A model generated the notes under the pieces. It made no database searches. It worked only from the letters and a program-made list of their open reading frames with translations, and was not told where the DNA came from. A stretch of DNA of 64,000 nt from an uncultured Eubacterium sp. (GTDB taxonomy: Bacteria; Bacillota; Clostridia; Lachnospirales; Lachnospiraceae). The translations under genes and the position numbers were made by a program. The stretch covers positions 1 to 64,000 of the forward strand of contig CAJTRZ010000004.1 of the NCBI GenBank assembly GCA_910578975.1, written 5' to 3'. The stretch's first letter is position 1; every line of letters begins with the position of its first letter. Of the stretch, positions 51,084 to 60,788 are shown one piece after another.

Positions 51084-51908
51084 ATGAACGAGAATTACTC
51101 CGTGCTAATGTCGGTTTATATAAAAGAGAATCCAGAATATTTTAAGGAGGCAGTAGACAGCATATTAAATCAGACGGTAAAGACCAATGATTTTGTGATT
51201 GTCTGTGACGGACCTCTAAATGAAGGCCTGAATAAAGTTATTGCAGATTATGTAACAACCTATTCAGGCTTGTTCAATGTTTATCGGCTGGAACATAATA
51301 TGGGGCTGGCAAAGGCACTTAATAATGGAATACTGCAGTGCAAGAATAATATTATTGCACGTATGGACAGTGATGATATCAGTGCACCAGACAGAATGGA
51401 AAAACAGTTAAGAGTTATGAAAGAACGGGGTGTAGATATTGTAGGTTCTAATATTATTGAATTTACGGAAAGTATAGACAATACAAAAGCAGAGAGAGTG
51501 GTGCCGGAGACATGGCAGGAAATCCATCATTTCGCAGCAAAAAGAAGCCCATTTAATCATCCGTCCGTCATGTATAAAAAAGAGGCGGTCGTTGAAGCCG
51601 GATTATATGAGGATTATAGATATTTTGAGGATTATAATTTATGGGTGACTATGCTCTGTAAAGGTTATAAAGGGTACAATGTTCAGGAAAATCTGGTTTA
51701 TATGAGAGCCGGAGAGGATATGTATAAGAGAAGGGGAGGAGTATCCTATGTAAGATGCATTTTCAGATTTCAGAATCATCTGAGAAAACTTGGTTTTATA
51801 GGAACGTTTTCTTTTTTGACAGCAGCTGTGGGCAGGTCTGTTGTCAGCCTTGTACCAAACAGTGTCAGAGTACTGATATATAAGAAAATATTAAGGAAAG
51901 AAAAGTAA
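51084..51908 (+). CDS. Family 2 glycosyltransferase, second step of polymer linkage
   Basis: 274 aa. The AmsE/WbbL-like GT2 fold shows YSVLMSVYIKENPEYFKEAVDSIL, FVIVCDGPLNE, IARMDSDDISAPDR (DxDD near 93-96), NHPSVMYKKEAVVEAGLYED and FEDYNLWVTML with the catalytic ED pair. The C-terminal hydrophobic stretch may touch the membrane. It lies 8 bp after the sugar transferase, so it may add the second sugar of the primer. No member of the TagA family is seen. Confidence 0.9.
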   Translation: MNENYSVLMSVYIKENPEYFKEAVDSILNQTVKTNDFVIVCDGPLNEGLNKVIADYVTTYSGLFNVYRLEHNMGLAKALNNGILQCKNNIIARMDSDDISAPDRMEKQLRVMKERGVDIVGSNIIEFTESIDNTKAERVVPETWQEIHHFAAKRSPFNHPSVMYKKEAVVEAGLYEDYRYFEDYNLWVTMLCKGYKGYNVQENLVYMRAGEDMYKRRGGVSYVRCIFRFQNHLRKLGFIGTFSFLTAAVGRSVVSLVPNSVRVLIYKKILRKEK

Positions 51909-53030
51909 ATGAAAAAAGAAATTTTAAAAATGGCTTTTAAGCCATTAACATTTGCTAATAAAATCATAAAAAAAGATGAGAGACTTATTTTCTTTTATTC
52001 TAACTTAGGATTCCGGGATAATGTTAAGGCTTTTTATGATTATTTAATTACACAGAAATATAATGAAAAATACAAAATTGTTGTAAGCATTAATGATGTA
52101 GATGATTATGTAAAAAATACGCCTGATAATGTGACATTTGTAGGAAATAAGCAGGGAATTTCTTATTTTATGAAAGCAAAATATGCTTTTTATTGTTTTG
52201 GCAAGTATCCGATTAAGCCATCAAAATCTCAGGTGGTAGTAAATCTTTGGCATGGTACTCCGCTTAAAAAAATTGGAAATTTGGAGAAGGGTCTTGAAAA
52301 AACAGACTACAACTTTTTCACATATGTAGTAGCAAGTTCGCCTTTATATCAACCGATTATGGCGAAAATATTTGGTTGTAAGGAAGAGCAGGTTATTATT
52401 ACAGGGAATCCAAGAAATGATGAATTATTTACCAGGGATGTTGCATCAGATATTTTGTTAAAAGAAGACAAAGTTATTTTATGGCTTCCTACATATAGGG
52501 AGTATGATGAGGAGTATGTTGTTTCTTTATTAAAGAACAATCAGTTGGAAAGATTAAACACGAAATTAAAAAGTATTGGATGTAGATTAATTATCAAACT
52601 TCATCCATTGCAGACAGCGTCTGTAGAGTATGATGCGTATAGTCATATAAAATTTTTAGTACAAAAAGATTTAGATAAAAAGGGCATGAGTGTTTATTCT
52701 TTGTTAAAAAAAGCAAATGCATTAATTACAGATTACTCGTCAGTGTATTTTGATTATATGCTCTTAAACAGACCGATTGCATTTACTGTAGAAGATATTG
52801 AGGAGTATCGAAAAAAAAGAGGATTTGTGTTTGAAAATCCGTTTGAATATATGCCGGGAATGAAATTGTCTTCTTATGATGATTTAGAGAAGTTTATCTC
52901 GGAAGTGGCAGAAGGTAGAGACACATATGCAGCACAGAGAGAAAAAGTAAACATGATAATAAATTCCTATAATGATGGAAACAGCAGCCAGCGTATTGAG
53001 GAAAAGGTATTTGGGAGGCATCTGCAATGA
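51909..53030 (+). CDS. CDP-glycerol (polyol) phosphotransferase, TagB-like
   Basis: 373 aa, a single-domain TagB/TagF protein. Key blocks are VVNLWHGTPLKKIGNLE (catalytic His), VASSPLYQPIMAKIFGC, TGNPRNDELF, ILWLPTYREYD, IIKLHPLQ and ITDYSSVYFDYMLLNRPIAFTVEDIEEY. The size and lack of a polymerase extension suggest a primase that adds the first glycerol-phosphate. The ATG follows the previous stop with no gap, and the next gene overlaps by 4 bp. Confidence 0.93.
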   Translation: MKKEILKMAFKPLTFANKIIKKDERLIFFYSNLGFRDNVKAFYDYLITQKYNEKYKIVVSINDVDDYVKNTPDNVTFVGNKQGISYFMKAKYAFYCFGKYPIKPSKSQVVVNLWHGTPLKKIGNLEKGLEKTDYNFFTYVVASSPLYQPIMAKIFGCKEEQVIITGNPRNDELFTRDVASDILLKEDKVILWLPTYREYDEEYVVSLLKNNQLERLNTKLKSIGCRLIIKLHPLQTASVEYDAYSHIKFLVQKDLDKKGMSVYSLLKKANALITDYSSVYFDYMLLNRPIAFTVEDIEEYRKKRGFVFENPFEYMPGMKLSSYDDLEKFISEVAEGRDTYAAQREKVNMIINSYNDGNSSQRIEEKVFGRHLQ

Positions 53031-54235
53031 AAATAATAAAAGATTTTTTGAGAGAGCTTATGCTTCTTTATAAAAGATTCTTGTATAGTATTGCAAAAGT
53101 TATGGACAAGCCCGATGAAAAAACAGTAATTTTCGAGGCATTTCAAGGAAGATATGTAGCTTGTAATCCAAAGGCTTTGTATGAAGAAATGAGAAATAAT
53201 GAGAAATATACGGATTATAAGTTGATTTGGTCTTTAAGGAACACAGAGAGAACAGATTTGACAGGAAAAAATACATCTGTTGTGAAATTTGAAAGTTTTC
53301 AGTATTATCGTGCATTGGCAAAGGCGAAGTATTGGATATTTAATTCTAATACACGTCCTTTCTTAAAACCGAGAGCCGAGCAGGTTTTTGTACAGACATG
53401 GCATGGTACTCCTCTGAAGAAAATTGGATGTGATGTAGAAAAAAACGGAAATGCTATGACAAAGTTCTCTCAAATCAACGATATTTATACAGAAGAGTCT
53501 AAGAAAATATCTTATATGATTTCTCCGTCTGAGTATTGTACGGAAAAGTTTATCTCTGCGTTTCGTATGAGGAATGTAAATAAGGAAAATAAAGTACTTA
53601 CCACAGGATATCCTAGAAATGATTTTTTATTTAAAGCGACAGAAGAAGATTGCGAGAGAATAAAAAAAGAGCTTGCGATTCCAAAGGGAAAAAAAATTAT
53701 ATTGTATGCGCCGACATTTAGGGATAATAAGTATAGTGCGGCAGCAGGATTTGAGTTGGAAAATTATATTGATTTTGACAGGGCAAAAGAATATCTGGGT
53801 GATGACTATGTTATTTTGTTTAGGGCTCATTACTTCATCTCACAAAGATTAGAGACAGAAGAATATGAGGGCTTTGTGTATGATGTCTCGAAAGTTGAAG
53901 ATATTAATACATTATACGTAATCAGCGATATCCTGATAACAGATTATTCATCAGTATTCTTTGACTATGCAAATCTGAAAAGACCAATAATCTTTTATAT
54001 GGCAGATTATTATGAGTATAAAAACAATTTACGGGATTTCTATTTTGACATAGAACAGCTGCCAGGACCAGTAGTAAAAGAACAGGAAGAAGTTTTTAAA
54101 TATGTTAAGAAGTTTTCAAAAGACTTTGCGGCAAATGAGAAATATTGTTGTTTTAATGATAAATACAACTATTTAGATGGTCCAACCACCAGTAAAAAAG
54201 TGCTGGATATGATTATAGAAAGCGAGTATAATTAA
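53027..54235 (+). CDS. CDP-glycerol (polyol) phosphotransferase, TagF-like single domain
   Basis: 402 aa. TagF-type blocks are VIFEAFQGRYVACNPKALYEEM (the acceptor region near 32-53), QTWHGTPLKKIGCDVEKNG, TTGYPRNDFLF, ILYAPTFRDN, LFRAHYFI and ITDYSSVFFDYANLKRPIIFYMADYYEY, ending with GPVVKEQEEVF. It starts in the ATGA overlap with its neighbour. It probably extends the chain begun by 51909-53030, or uses CDP-ribitol. Confidence 0.93.
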   Translation: MKIIKDFLRELMLLYKRFLYSIAKVMDKPDEKTVIFEAFQGRYVACNPKALYEEMRNNEKYTDYKLIWSLRNTERTDLTGKNTSVVKFESFQYYRALAKAKYWIFNSNTRPFLKPRAEQVFVQTWHGTPLKKIGCDVEKNGNAMTKFSQINDIYTEESKKISYMISPSEYCTEKFISAFRMRNVNKENKVLTTGYPRNDFLFKATEEDCERIKKELAIPKGKKIILYAPTFRDNKYSAAAGFELENYIDFDRAKEYLGDDYVILFRAHYFISQRLETEEYEGFVYDVSKVEDINTLYVISDILITDYSSVFFDYANLKRPIIFYMADYYEYKNNLRDFYFDIEQLPGPVVKEQEEVFKYVKKFSKDFAANEKYCCFNDKYNYLDGPTTSKKVLDMIIESEYN

Positions 54236-54270
54236 GTATACTTAGTAATTGGAAAATAAAGGAGAAACAA

Positions 54271-54687
54271 GTGAAGAGAGTTATTACTTACGGAACATTT
54301 GATATGCTTCATTATGGGCATATTAATATCTTAAGAAGAGCAAAAGAAATGGGAGATTACTTAGTTGTAGTTCTCTCAACAGATGAATTTAACTGGAATT
54401 CAAAGCAGAAAAAATGTTATTTTACTTATGAGCAGAGAAAACAGGTTTTGGAAGCAATCAGATATGTAGATTTGGTTGTTCCGGAAAATAACTGGGAGCA
54501 GAAAGTTACGGATGTGCAGGATTATAAGATTGACACTTTTGTAATGGGCAGTGACTGGGAAGGGAAATTTGATTTCTTAAAGGATTATTGTGACGTAGTT
54601 TACCTACCGAGAACAGAAGGTATTTCCACAACACAGATTAAGGAAGATTTGAATAAAAAGGATATGACCACAAAGGAAGAAAAATAA
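54271..54687 (+). CDS. tagD: Glycerol-3-phosphate cytidylyltransferase TagD
   Basis: 138 aa. It makes CDP-glycerol from glycerol-3-phosphate and CTP. The signature TYGTFDMLHYGHINILRRAKEMGDYL contains the HYGH nucleotide-binding motif. RTEGISTTQI closes the active site. The start codon is GTG, with AAAGGAG seven bases upstream. It supplies the donor for the flanking TagF-type transferases. Confidence 0.96.
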   Translation: MKRVITYGTFDMLHYGHINILRRAKEMGDYLVVVLSTDEFNWNSKQKKCYFTYEQRKQVLEAIRYVDLVVPENNWEQKVTDVQDYKIDTFVMGSDWEGKFDFLKDYCDVVYLPRTEGISTTQIKEDLNKKDMTTKEEK

Positions 54688-54729
54688 GACAGTATGAAAG
54701 ATTTTAATTGACTTTAGAAAAAATGTGAA

Positions 54730-56934
54730 ATGGAGAATAGAATGGTAAGTATTATTGTAACCCATAAGCAGTGTTTATGGTATTTAGAGGACTGTTTAAA
54801 AAGTATAGCCGGGCAGGAGTTTAAAGACTACGAAACAATATTGGTTGTAGATGATCTGCAGGATGAGCCGGAAGAGTTTCAGAAGATTATTGATGAATAT
54901 CAGGAAAAGATACATTTGAGTGTTTTTTATTTGGAGGAGAAAACTGGAGTATCCGCTGCAAGAAACTTAGGTTTGGACAAGGCACAGGGTGAATATATTT
55001 ATTTCTTGGATAATGATGATTATATCTATGAAGACGGAATTAAAAAATTACTGGATGTAATGGAAGAGGACACGGACATGGCATATGGTCGTGTACAAGG
55101 AACTTATCAGGGGACAGTTACCTTTGAAGAAAAGAGAAACCTTGAAAAAGAAGAGGAACGATTATCCAAGTATGATTTCTATCATCCATTAGAAGCTAAA
55201 TTTACACATTACAGACGTTTGGAAAACCTGACAATTTTAGGTGCTGTTTATAGGAAGTCCTTATTTGAGCGTAATAATATTCGCTTTAATGAGGAGCAAC
55301 TCTGTTTTGCTGATGTTTTGGTGCTGACAAAGATTATGTGCTCTACAGATAAAATAATAGGTAATATTGACGCTATCTATGTAAAGAGACATCATAATGA
55401 CCGATATAATAACCCGGCAATAGAGCAGACCCCTAAGATAGATTCTATGCCATATTACTTTATGGCTGTAGACAATGCAAAAGAAATTGCAAAAGGTCAT
55501 AAAGAAATTGAACGGCATCTTGATTTGATTCTTGCAAAGTTTACTACTCTATATTTAATAAAAAAACTTCGCTGGAATACGGAAGAGGAACCATGTTGGA
55601 AAGAAGAATATTTTTCTGAACTTCATGAGCGCCTAAAGAATGTAAATTTGAGGCATCTTAATAGAAAATATATTTATTGGCTGGAAAAGTCTGTTATGAG
55701 GGCAGTTGCTACAGGTAATCTTGAAAAAACAAAAAAAGCAGGAAACAGACTTCTGGCAAAAAGAAAAATAAAAAGAATGTTTAAAAATAAGTGGGCAAGA
55801 AATAAAGCATTTGCACTTCATATTTTTAATAAAATGGAGATCAAAAAGGATTGGGTTATTTTTGAGAGCTTTATGGGTAGAAATTACTCCGGTCAGCCGA
55901 AATATATTTATGAGTATATGCAAAAACATTATGGAGACAAATACACGTATATATGGTCTGTGGACAAAAGGGGCTTAAAGATCCCGGGAAAACATAAGAC
56001 GGTAAAACGTTCCGGTCTGCGGTATTTCTACTATATGAACCGTAGTAAATACTGGATTTTGAATATGAAACAGCCACTTAGTGTTCCAAAGAGAGAAGAG
56101 ACTATTTTATTGGAGACATGGCATGGAACACCTCTTAAAAGGCTGGCATTTGATTTAAATGATGTTGTTGGCGGTGTTTCAAATTATAAGGATAAGTTCT
56201 ATCGACAAAAAGAAGCATGGGACTACCTGTTATCAGATAATCCGTTCTCTACAGAAAAATTCCAAAGTTGCTTTATGTATCCAAAGGAAAAAATATTAGA
56301 GTACGGTTATCCTGCAAATGATCCGCTATATGCTCCGGACAGAGAAGAGCGGGCAAAGAAGATTAAGGAAAAACTGGGTATTCCATTGGACAAGAAAGTT
56401 ATTATGTACGCACCGACATGGCGTGATGATAATTATTATGAAATTGGACAGTTTAAGTTTGATTTAGATTTAGATGTAAACAGATTAGAAAAGGAATTTG
56501 GAGATGAATATGTAATCCTGCTTCGTCTGCATTATCTGGTAGTTGAAGCTCTCGATATGTCAAAGTATGGAGACTTCGCAGTGAATGGAAGTGCATATGA
56601 TGATGTAACAGATTTATACTTGATTACAGATATTTTGATTACAGACTATTCATCTGTATTCTTTGATTTTGCCAATTTGAAACGTCCGGTTCTGTATTAC
56701 ACATATGATTTGGAAAGATATAGAGATGTTCTTCATGGATTCTATTTATCTATGGAAGACGACCTGCCAGGTCCAATGCTTCTGACAAATAATGATGTAG
56801 TTGATGCAATCAAAAATATTGATAAGATTGAAGAACAGTATAAGGATAGATATGAGGAATTTTATAATCGTTTCTGCTGTGTTGATGATGGACATGCATC
56901 AGAAAGAGTAGTTAAAAAGATATTTGGAGAGTAG
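54730..56934 (+). CDS. Bifunctional GT2-TagF wall polymer synthase
   Basis: 734 aa. Residues 1 to about 320 form a GT2 domain (SIIVTHKQCLWYLEDCLKSIAGQ, LVVDDLQDEPEEF, YFLDNDDYIYEDG). Residues about 365-734 form a TagF-type domain: WVIFESFMGRNYSGQPKYIYEYM, LETWHGTPLKRLAFDLND (catalytic His), YGYPANDPLY, IMYAPTWRDDNYY, LLRLHYL, ITDYSSVFFDFANLKRPVLYYTYD and DLPGPM. One chain thus couples a sugar transfer with polyol-phosphate addition, so the repeat unit may contain both. The upstream ribosome site is weak. It ends the operon before a terminator. Confidence 0.92.
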   Translation: MENRMVSIIVTHKQCLWYLEDCLKSIAGQEFKDYETILVVDDLQDEPEEFQKIIDEYQEKIHLSVFYLEEKTGVSAARNLGLDKAQGEYIYFLDNDDYIYEDGIKKLLDVMEEDTDMAYGRVQGTYQGTVTFEEKRNLEKEEERLSKYDFYHPLEAKFTHYRRLENLTILGAVYRKSLFERNNIRFNEEQLCFADVLVLTKIMCSTDKIIGNIDAIYVKRHHNDRYNNPAIEQTPKIDSMPYYFMAVDNAKEIAKGHKEIERHLDLILAKFTTLYLIKKLRWNTEEEPCWKEEYFSELHERLKNVNLRHLNRKYIYWLEKSVMRAVATGNLEKTKKAGNRLLAKRKIKRMFKNKWARNKAFALHIFNKMEIKKDWVIFESFMGRNYSGQPKYIYEYMQKHYGDKYTYIWSVDKRGLKIPGKHKTVKRSGLRYFYYMNRSKYWILNMKQPLSVPKREETILLETWHGTPLKRLAFDLNDVVGGVSNYKDKFYRQKEAWDYLLSDNPFSTEKFQSCFMYPKEKILEYGYPANDPLYAPDREERAKKIKEKLGIPLDKKVIMYAPTWRDDNYYEIGQFKFDLDLDVNRLEKEFGDEYVILLRLHYLVVEALDMSKYGDFAVNGSAYDDVTDLYLITDILITDYSSVFFDFANLKRPVLYYTYDLERYRDVLHGFYLSMEDDLPGPMLLTNNDVVDAIKNIDKIEEQYKDRYEEFYNRFCCVDDGHASERVVKKIFGE

Positions 56935-56990
56935 AGTTTGTTGATATTTATTGTTTAAATAATATAATTTGAAAAATGGTGTAATGAGTT

Positions 56991-57032
56991 AAAAATGAGA
57001 CTTGACAAAAATTGAAGTTAGGTCTCATTTTT
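56991..57032 (+). terminator. Terminator of the sugar transferase-TagF operon
   Basis: AAAAATGAGAC (56991-57001) pairs with GTCTCATTTTT (57022-57032), followed by further T. The loop is 20 nt. Confidence 0.8.
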
Positions 57033-57334
57033 TATGGAGTGTTAATTTTCTATTTACATGGATATTTGTTGACAGTAAGTTATATATCTTATAAGATTAT
57101 AATATATCAATAGGTCGGAAATGATTTTATAGTAGAAAGGAGAAGATTAATTAGTAGAAAGGCACTGTAAAAAAAAGGGGGAGAGCGAGTTTATATTTAG
57201 ATGAATTAAGAGCAGATAATACACGATGGAGAATCCCCAACAGAACGAAAAAAGATTTAATTGTAGGATAAGACTACATTTATGATATGCGTTCAAGTTG
57301 GGGTTTTGTTTTGAAAAAGTTAGGAGGACAAATT
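57033..57334 (+). promoter_or_regulatory. Upstream region of the protease gene with attenuator-like hairpin
   Basis: A TTGACA at 57069-57074 lacks a well-spaced -10 (TATAAT at 57098-57103 is 23 bp away; TATAAG at 57090 is 15). A direct repeat TAGTAGAAAGG occurs twice near 57131 and 57153. CCCCAAC+GAACG (57235-57247) pairs with CGTTC+GTTGGGG (57290-57303), followed by TTTTGTTTT: a terminator-like hairpin inside the leader, 28 nt before the start codon. A short frame around 57189-57266 (LRADNTRWRIPNRTKKDL) may be a gene remnant. No complete gene is seen. Confidence 0.5.
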
Positions 57335-59576
57335 ATGAAAAGGAAATTAAAAAAAAATATTATCAGTCTTATTAGTAATATCAGTAATATTTAATGTTGG
57401 AATAACAGGCATACAAGCGAAAACGAATCAAGAAGAAAAAGAGGTAAAACAAAAAGAAATTATTACAAAGGTAAAAGAGTTAGTAGACGAAAGAACGGAG
57501 AACTCAAATACATATTTGCTGAGTGATGGAAGTAAAAGGGTTGATATTTGTAGTCAAAAAATTCGTTACCAGGAAAAAGGAAAATTAAAAGAATATGATT
57601 CAAGTTTAACAACAATGGATAAAGCAGATAGACAAAAATTAAAAGAGCTTAATCATGGAGATAGCTTGGGTAAATATATAGCAGTAAATAAAAGTGGAGA
57701 TTCAAAACAATATTTCCCACAGCAGTTAGATAAAGAAGCACCAGTAGTAATGAATAAGGGAAAATATAGTTTGTCTTTTGCTCCGATAGTAGATGAAAAG
57801 TACAACAGTGTTATTGATGGTAATAAAATTACATATAAAGCAAATGGAATAATTTCAGAATATGAGTATACATCGCAGAAAAATGGGGTTAAAGAAAATA
57901 TTGTGTTATCGTCTAAACCATCTAAAAATGAAATATGTTTTAAAGTAGACTCAAAAAATATTACATTGATTGAAGATCAACAAAATAAATGTATTTATTT
58001 TGTTGATACAGAATCGCAACATAAAGTTGGGTATATATTGCCTCCTAATATGAAAGATGGCAAAGGAAATATTAATTATGACGATATTTCATATAAAGTT
58101 ATGAATAGTGGAAATGAGATATTATTAAAACTTATAATTAATAAGAAGTATTTAAAAAATGCCTCTTATCCAGTTGTTGTAGATCCGACCGCAGTATGGT
58201 TTTTAGACCAATATTTACCTACTGCTATGGTAAGCAGCATGCAATTTGTAAGAGATCAAACATTACATCCAAATGAATTTGTAATAAAAAATAAATGTGA
58301 TTTGACATTTCCATATAAAGGAACGGAGCAGAGATTATATTTAGATACAAGTCATGTTATGAGTGGAGATTCATATATAGGCAATAAGGTAGAGTGGAAT
58401 AAAAAAATAATAAAGCGAGCACAATTATCTGTTGCAGAAAGCACTACCAACTATACAACGGGAACAGTAGAGGTAAAAAAAGTAAAGAGCAGTTGGTCAA
58501 CAGAAAATATAACTTGGAACACACAACCAGAGTTGGGGGATACAATAGCAAGTTTTCAATGTAATGGTGTAGATAGAAACAGGCATACATTAGATATAAC
58601 AGAAGCAGTTACAGAAATGATAAGTAATGGAGAATTGAATAATGGTTTAGCATTTGTGGCAAAAGAAGAAGGAACTGGTGAGGTAATTAATGGACCAGAG
58701 CTTGGTCCAAGTTATATGTGGCTTAGTGTTGAATATTATGATAAAAAAGAAACTCTTAATAAATATTCATCAGAGACAAATACAATAACTCAAGAAGACT
58801 ATTATTATAATGATATTGCAAATACTGTTGAAAGTGGATATATACCTAACAATTTAAGTATATACAAAGAGAGAATATCAAGATATGGTCTTTTGCCAGG
58901 TGGTTCGCTATCATATGTATCACCTTTATTATATCCGTATAGTACAGTTGTTACTTTTAAGACGGCTGGAAGTTCTAGTGGATATGGGTCAGGGGTTGTT
59001 GTAGGGCAAAATGTTATTTTAACAGCAGCCCATTGTGTAATAAATCAGCATGGTATTGTTAGTAATATGAGAGTCGTATCTCAACATGGGACTGAAAATG
59101 CGAACGAATATACAATTAAAGAATTTTATTATTCTGATAAATATATACCCAAAGAAGATTATGATCCAAGGAACGATTGGGCAGTTGTGATCGTGGATGG
59201 AAATATTGGAAATTTTACAGGGGGTTCTGGATTTAAGGTTAGCGATTCCTTATTGAATAGCAGCATTACGGTTACAGGATATGCAATATATACTGCTTCT
59301 GGTTATTCTGGATGGAATTTGTTTAAGGATAATGGAATAGTAAAAGATACAAATGAAATTATTATTAAGTATGATGCAAATGCTATTTCGGGAGAAAGCG
59401 GGGGGGCTGTTTTTGATTCAAATAACATAGTGTGTGCGATACATACACATGGAGATTATTATAATCAGAATGATGAGAAAATTTATGTAGCAAATGGTGG
59501 TTCGAGAATAACAGCTTTAATGTTTAATTTGATAAAAGAAAAGAAAAATGAAGGAGAACAGTTGTATAATTATTAA
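57335..59576 (+). pseudogene. Secreted V8-like serine protease with DNRLRE-like domain, frameshifted at an A9 tract
   Basis: ATG 57335 (TAGGAGGAC ribosome site) reads seven residues, then goes out of frame at A9 (57349-57357) and stops. With eight A the frame would run on to 59576 as a signal peptide (MKRKLKK-ILLSVLLVISVIFN ... GIQA) and a protein of about 746 aa. A beta-rich middle part (about 58200-58740) looks like a DNRLRE wall-protein domain: KSSWSTENITWNTQPELGD, DITEAVTEM. The C-terminal protease has the triad His in TAAHC (59031), Asp in NDWAVV (59174) and Ser in GESGGAV (59397), as in glutamyl endopeptidases. It may be phase-variable, expressed by slippage, or inactive. Confidence 0.78.
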
Positions 59577-59600
59577 GTGTTTTAAGAGAGGAGAATTTAT

Positions 59601-60713
59601 ATGAATAAGAAAGTATTTAGAGTTTTAGTGATATTATTGTTTTTAATGGTTATTACGTTCATGGGCAATAATGAAGTGAGCGCAAAAAATAAAACAAAAG
59701 TAAAATTTAATAAAAAATCAGTAAGCATTAAGGTCGGGAAAAAAACAACCATTAAGTTAAAATCTGCTCGTGCAAAAGTAAAATGGAAAGTTAAAAATAA
59801 AAAAGTTGTAAAGATAGTAAATAAAAAAGGAAAATATAACAATTTAATCATAATTAAAGGAAAAAAGAAAGGAAAAACTGCATTAACTGCAAAGTATAAA
59901 AGGAGAAAATATAAAATAGAAGTTAAAGTAAATTCTAAAACTATAAAACCACAAAACAACGTAAATCAGTCAGTTGTAGATACGTTAAAACCTTCTATTG
60001 TAGCGAAAAGTGCAGTGTATGATGATACAACAAAAAAACTTAACATTACATATTTGCTTAGCAATGTAAACAAAGAATATGAGCCGGCGTATTGTCCTGG
60101 TGAAAGTGGAATATTAGAAATGTATAACAATGGCAAATGGGAAAAAGTTTCTTTTAAAGAAGGGATTAGTTTTCAGGAGTATTTGGTAAGATTTTCAGAA
60201 AATGGTTTCAATGTAGCAAATATTGATATTGGTTATTTCTATGGTGACTTAGTTGGAGGAAAATATCGCTACACAATAAAATTTACAACAAATAGTGGGG
60301 GAGTAGAGGTTCCTGTTGAATTTGAAGTTCATGAAAAACAGGAGCAAATAAAAATGGAGATAACGAATGCTCCAATTAAAATGAGTGAGAATGGAATATC
60401 CATAAATGTAAAAATAATTAATAATACGAATGAAGATTATCATATGGATTATGCTTTTGGTAAATTAGAAAGATATGAGGATGGAGAATGGAAAAGTTTA
60501 GATGCACGTGAAATGGTAAGTATAGAAATAATAGGGCTTATTGATAAGAAGTCTTATCTATTGTTTACTATCGGTTTAAATGGAAAAGGTGGCGAGACCT
60601 TCGGACATATAGATAATTTGGCTACAGGTCATTATAGATATACTCATACAATAAATGGGGGGCAGGATACAAATGTAGAATATGTAACTACTGAATTTGA
60701 CATTGTAGAATAG
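59601..60713 (+). CDS. Secreted Lys-rich protein with bacterial Ig-like domains
   Basis: 370 aa. A signal peptide (about 1-28, ending VSA) is followed by an extremely basic domain (NKTKVKFNKKSVSIKVGKKTTIKLK ... GKTALTAKYKRRKYKIEVKV) shaped like a Big2-type Ig domain. Two related beta-rich domains follow (about 125-245 and 250-370), each with YNNGKWEKV or YEDGEWKSL and a closing GKYRYTIKF or GHYRYTHTI strand. No membrane anchor or sortase signal is seen; the Lys-rich domain may bind anionic wall polymer. It lies 24 bp after the protease gene, so it is probably co-transcribed. Confidence 0.75.
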   Translation: MNKKVFRVLVILLFLMVITFMGNNEVSAKNKTKVKFNKKSVSIKVGKKTTIKLKSARAKVKWKVKNKKVVKIVNKKGKYNNLIIIKGKKKGKTALTAKYKRRKYKIEVKVNSKTIKPQNNVNQSVVDTLKPSIVAKSAVYDDTTKKLNITYLLSNVNKEYEPAYCPGESGILEMYNNGKWEKVSFKEGISFQEYLVRFSENGFNVANIDIGYFYGDLVGGKYRYTIKFTTNSGGVEVPVEFEVHEKQEQIKMEITNAPIKMSENGISINVKIINNTNEDYHMDYAFGKLERYEDGEWKSLDAREMVSIEIIGLIDKKSYLLFTIGLNGKGGETFGHIDNLATGHYRYTHTINGGQDTNVEYVTTEFDIVE

Positions 60714-60737
60714 ATATATATGTTGAATATTTTAGTT

Positions 60738-60770
60738 AAAAAGATGAGGCGAGTGCCGCCCCATCTTTTT
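60738..60770. terminator. Bidirectional terminator after the Ig-like gene
   Basis: AAAAAGATGAGGCG (60738-60751) pairs with 60757-60770 with one mismatch and a 5-nt loop. T-runs lie on both 3' sides between convergent genes. Confidence 0.85.
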
Positions 60771-60788
60771 AATTGTTTATTATCTTTT

